This document shows, one piece after another, positions 58,475 to 64,000 of a DNA stretch of 64,000 bases. The stretch lies in contig NC_066579.1 of assembly GCF_024323335.1 (NCBI RefSeq), positions 355,515,400-355,579,399 of the forward strand, written 5' to 3'. The notes below the pieces were generated by a model. That model saw only the letters and a list, made by a program, of their open reading frames with translations, ran no database searches and had not been told where the DNA came from. A program made the translations under genes and the position numbers. This DNA comes from Lathyrus oleraceus. Its lineage: Eukaryota > Streptophyta > Magnoliopsida > Fabales > Fabaceae. The stretch's first letter is position 1; each line of letters starts with the position of its first letter.

Positions 58475-59339
58475 GATGCCCCTATTTAAGGTCATTCTAG
58501 CCGGAGAAGTGAAGTTTAGAAATCTTCATCTCGACGCGGTAGAATGGGCTTAAATAACAGTAATGAGACAAATTTTGGTCCCTAAGAGACCTCATGATGC
58601 AAATGTATGTATGCAAGAGACACAAACTCTGTGGGGAATATGATTCATACAGAAGAAAAGACGATCCATCGGAGTAGTATACTCACCAGGAACAGAGATT
58701 CTAACAGAATTCTAGTTGAGGATAAACAAAACTGACACAACGTGAACAAGACACGACTCTGATTAGAAAAAACAGAAAACAGACTGGAGAACTCACTGGG
58801 GAGTGAAGGACTCACACTGGGGAGAAGAATTCCAAAGGAAAATAAATCCATTGGAGAGACACAAGCTGACTCCTGGGGAGAAGCAACAGAAAACTTTACT
58901 GAGGAAGCACCAAAGAAATGAGATGTTACCGGTATAAGGGTAACAAACTCAGGAAAATCTGACTCCACAGGGGGACCGAGGTCATAATAGGGAGCAGAAA
59001 GGAGGGAACACCAAGGATACCGGTTACTGGGTATATAATAGGTGACCGACCAAAGACGTGAATTGGTGTGTGTTCCAAAACACTCATCATCCTGAAGAGA
59101 GCGAAAGCAAACTTGTTTATAGGATGGATATTTGATTCTGTAAAGAATGCAAATCTTACTCAGTTGGGGAAACAAACAAAGTGTTCGACAAAAGCGTGCA
59201 TGAGATATATTATCTATAGCCGTCAAAACGTAGATAATGTACTCGCATGGAAAGTTATCCTGAACCGGGTTGTAGGTTGTTTATAGGATAAGATCCGAAA
59301 TCGTGAATTGGTTTGTGTTCCAAAACACTCATCACCCTG

Positions 59340-60115
59340 AAGAAAGCTAGAACAGCAGACTTGTTTATAGGATGGCCGAAAAAACGTGAATTGGTGTGTG
59401 TTCCAAAACACTCATCACCCTGAAGAAAGCTAGAACAGCAGACTTGTTTATAGGATGGACATTCGATTCCACAAGGAATACGAATCTTACTCGACTGGGG
59501 AAGATCAACAAAGGACTCCAACCAAAGAGCGCATGAGACATATTATTCATTACCGGCAGACCGTGGATAATATACTCGCATGGTAAGAAACACCAGAGAT
59601 ACCGGTTACTGGGTATATAATAGGTGATCTACCGAAAACGTGAATTGGATTTCACTTCCAAAACACTCATCATCCAAAACACAAACTGGTTAAAGGATGG
59701 ATATTCGATTCTACAAAGAATACGAATCTTGCTCAGCTGGGAAAATCAACAAAGGATTCCAACTGAAGAGCGCATGAGACATATTATTCATTACCGGCAG
59801 ACCGTGAATAATATACTCGCATGGTAAGAAACACCAGAGATACCGGTTACTGGGTATATAATAGGTGATCTACCGAAAACGTGAATTGGATTTCACTTCC
59901 AAAACACTCATCATCCAAAACACAAACTGGTTAAAGGATGGATATTCGATTCTACAAAGAATATGAATCTTGCTCAGCTGGGGAAAATCAACCAAGGATT
60001 CCAACTAAAGAGCGCATGAGACATATTATTCATTACCGGCAGACCGTGAATAATAACCTCGCATGGAAGATTATCCTTAACCGGGTTGTAGGTTGTTTAT
60101 AGGATAAAAATCCGA
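59340..60115 (-). repeat. tandem repeat, 241-bp period, in element G 3' UTR
   Basis: TGGTAAGAAACACCAGAGAT begins at 59581 and again at 59822, with near identity over the period (ACCGGTTACTGGGTATATAA, GTGAATTGGATTTCACTTCC, GAGCGCATGAGACATATTAT). Weaker copies extend left to about 59040 with GTGAATTGGTGTGTGTTCC and a direct repeat of CACCCTGAAGAAAGCTAGAA. Confidence 0.9.
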
Positions 60116-62961
60116 AAAGAAAGGCATCGGGATACCAGAATAGGTATATAATGATGACCAATCAAAAGGAGCAACAGACATTACCAACAAAAGGGTAAAT
60201 GAAAGAAGACTCGCTGAGGATAATTGATGAGAATCAAAGATCCGGGGAACACAATCACTGACACAAGGTGAAAGGACCCGCTGGGGATAAAATTGCTAGC
60301 ATACGGCATTTATCCACAAAAGACTTGTTGGGGATATAAGTGCTGATCTGAGCAACTTATCCAAGCAAAGGAAAATCAACATCAAGAACTAGATGAAGAT
60401 AACCACAAGGGAAATTGTCATCGGTTGGGATGAACAACAAAGTTAACTCTGCAAGTGGAGAAAACAGGGTTTATAACTACCGGTTTGTAGGTAGAAAAAA
60501 CCGCAAAGATAGGACTTACGACTGCTGGTTTGTAGGCAGAGGGCCAAAAGGGTGGAGGATAACCACAAAATTAGGGTTTACATCTACCGAATACGGGGTA
60601 GAAGACCAACAACTCCGCGTGGGGGGATAGAACAAATCACAAATCCGCACGGGAAACCAAGATAGGTTTATAACAAACCACAAACTGCTGAAGAGCAGGA
60701 AAATAGGATTTACAACTACCGGGTAGTAGGTAGAAAACCAAAACTCTGGCTGGAGAATAAAAGGTGTATAACCACAAATTCGGTCAAGAAAGCCAGGAAA
60801 AGTAGGACTTATAACTACCGGTTCGTAGGTAGAGGCCCAAAAACATTCCGCTGGGGAACAACCCACTGGGAAGCACAAGACATTTGACAAATAGCCAATT
60901 CGGGAATAATCCGAAAAGACGGACTGAATAAAGACATGTCCTAATGAGGATGTAACTCAAATAGGAAAATCCATCCCAATATATGTGTTGGGAGGAAACG
61001 GAAGAAACCATCATCCACGAGGATATATCTCAGTGGGGAACTGCAGAAGGAAAGACAACATTTTCTGCTTATGAGGCTGACTCTATATGGAGAGATTTAT
61101 AACACCCGACATCTGCTTGGGGAGACCTGTAAAGAGATCTATATCACCATAGCAGGAGACACGACAAACAAAGGATACATGGCGAGAAATGCAACATGAA
61201 TATCTGAATGTTTATGAATATGCATGAATATGCGTAATTTATGTTTGATGAATGCTGACAAAACAGACAGTTCTAACACAACAGGTTCAGGAATCAAACG
61301 TCCGGTATTATACTTCCAGGGGAAAAACCAACTGGAGAGCCAATCTGCGGAGATCTATATGCTGTAAAGCAAAGATCTGCGGGTACTGCTGAAGAAGCAG
61401 AGTATCAGAGATATCAGGAAACAACCCAATCAGGGTACAGAAAGTCACAACGGGCAGAACAGCCACCAAGACGAATCTGTAGGGGAACAAAAGAAAACCC
61501 AAGATATCTGCCGGGGATCCCAGTGTCAACTGAGAAACAAAGGGTGCATTGCACAAGCACGAACTGCTGTAGAAGCAAATCCACATAACTCCGCTGGGGA
61601 ACAACCCACTGAGGGAGAATGATATCATCCAAATAGAATCTAACTGCATAAGCAATTCTACTGGGGGAAAACTGTCGGCTACTCTCTTGGGGAACAAACC
61701 ACTGAGGGAGGACAGATCAAACGAGTAGATTCTGCAACGAACCAACCTACTTGGGGAGAATACATAGCAAACTGATCACAACAAGTAGATTCTGCAAATA
61801 CAAGCCACTCTACTGGGGATCACAAACAGTCAGGAAATCAATCCGTTCTCCGGAGACTAGAGCCATCATCCGACCATACTAGGGATTGAAGGAGTATTCA
61901 ACTGGCAAAACTGCCACAACAAACATTCTGCAGACTACGCTGAGGAAAAGATGGATGTAATACTGGGATATCAACCCAAATCAACCACCAAGTAGGAAAA
62001 TAAATCCTGCTTTGCTGAAGAGAAAAACTCTGATGGAGAGATAGCAACAATTCCGCAGACGACTTCGTCGGGGAAAAGGTAAAGTACCGGGTATCAAACC
62101 ACTGACTTACCGAGTCTTCAAAAAGAAAACGATCGTGCTGAGGAAACAGACAAATCCACTGGCAACTGCACTGGGAAGAATGACAACAACTCTACTCGCA
62201 AATCCGATGGGAGTATCAATCAACAGCTCTACTCGTGACTGTGTTGAGGAGACAAATAAAGTCTGGGGTATACGACCCACTGGAGAAAGTGACGGGGCAC
62301 CAAGATGATAAACCATTAACCGCCGAAACTTCACAAGAAAACACCCATGCTGGGAAAACTGCTGCTGGAGAAAACTAAGTCTTCAACAACACTCTGCTTG
62401 CGACTATACTGGGGAACAACCCCACCAACAACTCTGTTTGAGGAACAACCCCAACAAAGGTCTGAAGAAAGAAGATACAACCAAACCAGGAATATGAACG
62501 AATGTCTTACCTGTTGGAAATCATGCCACCTTCGGGAGAGCACTGAGATATTCTTGAGTATCCTTTCAAATCTTGTGAACGTTCACTTTGTTTAAAACGA
62601 AATTTTTTGAAAAATTTGGATTTGTTTAAAACAATGATATTTTATCAATTTAAAACATGCAAAACATTTGTTGGATTGAAACAAATACGAGTGCAAATAA
62701 TTGGATAAAAAGCTCAAATTGATTTGATGGAATGGTAGCCTGCAAATGGCAAGACTCCATAGATCTGTACAAATTTGAAATCAGTGATATATATTGGAAG
62801 AGGGCTACATTGAACATAATGATCCTTTCTCTACCAATTTGAATCTCGATGTATCCGAAGCTTCAGTTGACGACGAACCGAGAATCTTCTGACGAAATGA
62901 CGACTGATAAACCAGAAAGTCTTGTCAGGATGCAGTTACTTGCCAAATCCCTAATTTTTGC

Positions 62962-63111
62962 CTAGATTGCCCCAGGGTGAGGTACTCAATCTAGCGGGAT
63001 GCAAATGTTCTCTTTTTTTCAAGTCTCTAATTTTTGCCTGGATTACCCTTGCGGGTTCTCCACCGAGACGCTCATTTTTGCCTAAGCCGCCCTTTCGGGT
63101 TTTCAACTTAG
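62962..63111 (-). other. three consecutive stem-loops after the integrase stop of G
   Basis: Plus-strand arms: 62962-62969 with 62987-62994 (CTAGATTG/CAATCTAG), 63039-63042 with 63059-63062 (TGGA/TCCA around CCC-TTGC-GGG) and 63082-63086 with 63107-63111 (CTAAG/CTTAG around CCC-TTTC-GGG). In the RNA the last two loops read GCAA and GAAA, both GNRA type. Same order and spacing as in element B. Confidence 0.75.
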
Positions 63112-63149
63112 CGAGCTATTCTGTTTTTTTCATTTGCATATACTTTTTT

Positions 63150-64000
63150 TTAGGCAAAGTATCTCTTGACTGCATCTGAATTCACAGGACGAGTGAAATC
63201 CTCCCCATCCATTGTTGTAAGCATCAAAGCACCGCCTGAAAAGGCTCTCTTAACAACATATGGACCCTCGTAGTTTGGAGTCCACTTGCCCCTGGAATCG
63301 GGCGCGAAAGACAAAACTTTCTTGAGCACAAGGTCACCTTCTCGGAACACACGAGGCTTGACCTTCTTATCGAATGCTTTCTTCATTCTCTGCTGATATA
63401 ACTGACCATGACACATGGCAGTTAATCGCTTCTCTTCAATCAAATTCAACTGGTCATACCGACTCTGAATCCATTCAGCATCGGTCAACTTGGCTTCCAT
63501 CAAGACTCGCATTGATGGGATCTCCACCTCTACTGGGAGAACAGCTTCCATGCCATAAACAAGAGAGAAAGGGGTTGCCCCTGTTGAAGTGCGTACAGAC
63601 GTACGATATCCATGCAAAGCAAATGGCAGCATCTCATGCCAATCTTTGTAGGTGACAGTCATCTTCTGGATAATCCTCTTGATATTCTTATTAGCAGCTT
63701 CAACAGCCCCATTCATCTTAGGTCTGTAGGGAGAGGAATTATGGTGTGCAATCTTGAATTCAACGCACAACTCGTCCATCATCTTGTTATTCAGATTGGA
63801 TCCATTATCAGTAATGATCCTCTCTGGCACACCATAACGGCAAATCAGCTGGTTCTTGATAAACTTCACAACCACCTGTCTGGTTACATTCGCGTACGAA
63901 GCAGCTTCAACCCATTTGGTGAAGTAATCAATTGCTACGAGAATAAATCGATGTCCGTTGGACGCTTTCGGCTCAATCATGCCGATCATGTCGATTCCCC
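63150..64000 (-). CDS. integrase of element G (C-terminal part of pol, open at the window edge)
   Basis: Reading from the window end to the stop at 63150, about 283 codons without interruption. The core shows MIEPKASNGHRFILVAIDYF, TKWVEAASYANVTRQVVVKF, catalytic Asp in TDNGSNLNN and Glu in NGAVEAANKN, then GYRTSVRTSTGATPFSLVYG, the linker DQLNLIEEKRLTAMCHGQLY and the C-terminal part PRVFREGDLVLKKVLSF and GPYVVKRAFSGGALML, ending SDAVKRYFA. The first catalytic Asp and the zinc finger should lie beyond 64000. Compared with B it has no stops or shifts. It is the last domain of the Gag-Pol polyprotein and inserts the DNA copy into the chromosome. Confidence 0.93.
   Translation of the reverse strand, partial: GIDMIGMIEPKASNGHRFILVAIDYFTKWVEAASYANVTRQVVVKFIKNQLICRYGVPERIITDNGSNLNNKMMDELCVEFKIAHHNSSPYRPKMNGAVEAANKNIKRIIQKMTVTYKDWHEMLPFALHGYRTSVRTSTGATPFSLVYGMEAVLPVEVEIPSMRVLMEAKLTDAEWIQSRYDQLNLIEEKRLTAMCHGQLYQQRMKKAFDKKVKPRVFREGDLVLKKVLSFAPDSRGKWTPNYEGPYVVKRAFSGGALMLTTMDGEDFTRPVNSDAVKRYFA

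Larger units (their letters stand above)
58475..63149 (-). other. 3' UTR of element G, with polypurine tract
   Basis: About 4.7 kb between integrase and LTR. The PPT is GATGCCCCTATTT (plus strand) at 58475-58487. The rest is degenerate repeats: a 241-bp tandem array (59340-60062), units with CTACCGGTTTGTAGGTAGA (60470-60840), and many CTGGGGA words on the plus strand. The three-hairpin block lies at its right end. Frames such as 58645-59226 are repeat-derived, not genes. Confidence 0.85.
50287..64000 (+). mobile_element. element F, 5' part, interrupted by element G
   Basis: A plus-strand Tat/Ogre element entering the mobile-domain pseudogene at 50286. Visible parts are the 5' LTR (50287-51891), PBS (51894-51911) and leader (51892-52812). 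At 52813 it is interrupted by element G, which runs off the window, so F's coding region and 3' LTR are not seen. The left target site would be gttgg (50282-50286). Confidence 0.75.
52813..64000 (-). mobile_element. element G, 3' part (3' LTR, 3' UTR, integrase)
   Basis: A minus-strand Ogre-like element inserted in the leader of F. Its 3' LTR is 52813-58474, PPT 58475-58487 (inverted), 3' UTR to 63149 and integrase from 63150 past the window end. The LTR start matches the A/B/C/E family (TGTAAGACCCC) but the LTR is about 0.9 kb longer and mostly diverged, so it is a separate subfamily. Open integrase suggests a young copy. Confidence 0.88.

Noticed and set aside
58645..59226. 193-residue minus-strand reading frame in element G 3' UTR
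   Set aside because: Built from degenerate 3' UTR repeats, which recur with shifted frames further right.
59340..60115. CRISPR-like array
   Set aside because: Period of 241 bp without short repeats and unique spacers; plant retrotransposon context.
61308..61745. 145-residue minus-strand frame with Leu/Phe-rich sequence
   Set aside because: Composition follows the repeated TCCCCAG/CTGGGGA words; no family recognised, no conservation with element B.

Overview
The window looks like intergenic DNA from a large, repeat-rich plant genome, most likely a legume of the pea/vetch group (tribe Fabeae). I see no intact host gene. Nearly everything belongs to Ty3/gypsy LTR retrotransposons of the Tat/Ogre type. 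The evidence is: LTRs of about 4.4-5.7 kb, an extra ORF upstream of gag, a splice acceptor between protease and reverse transcriptase, two RNase H domains, long repeat-rich 3' UTRs, and a primer-binding site (TGGCGACTCTGCTGGGGA) matching the 3' end of a plant tRNA-Arg. Element letters A-J below are mine. Taxon and lineage come from recognising these features by eye, not from a search.

Left part (1-38295) is one nest. Element A (+) contributes its 3' UTR (1-1379) and a 3' LTR that starts at 1380 and ends at 38295. That LTR is split by element B (-, 2393-29720) and by solo LTR E (-, 31620-36379, perfect 5-bp target duplication gtctt). B's 3' LTR (2393-16312) is itself split by solo LTR C (-, 2758-11899, duplication ccaac). 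C is split by solo LTR D (+, 6706-11426, duplication ccctt/gcctt). B carries, read on the minus strand, ORF1, gag, protease, a splice acceptor, RT, RNase H, a second archaeal-type RNase H and integrase, all broken by stops and frameshifts. B's 5' end is abnormal: most of the 5' LTR and the PBS are replaced by an inverted U3 fragment, giving a 0.6-kb fold-back.

Middle part (38296-50286) is older, AT-rich and decayed. It holds a Ty3/gypsy RT-RNase H relic (the site A inserted into), an envelope-like ORF relic with polypurine tract and LTR of SIRE/Ty1-copia type, two plant-mobile-domain-like pseudogene fragments in opposite orientation, a minus-strand LTR (H), a third Tat-like LTR family with a probable non-autonomous element (J, 44486-48758), and a small hAT-like MITE inside J.

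Right part (50287-64000) begins with element F (+): 5' LTR, PBS and leader, interrupting the mobile-domain pseudogene. F's leader is interrupted by element G (-), whose 3' LTR (52813-58474), 4.7-kb repeat-rich 3' UTR and open integrase reading frame run off the window end. G is the youngest-looking element.

The most interesting signals are non-coding: three consecutive stem-loops just after the integrase stop, kept in both B and G with a compensatory base pair; a PBS look-alike inside U5 at a nearly fixed 55-57 nt from the LTR end in three LTR families; a CTACG...CGTAG stem-loop in U5 of the same families, multiplied in tandem in one; and the fold-back at B's 5' end.
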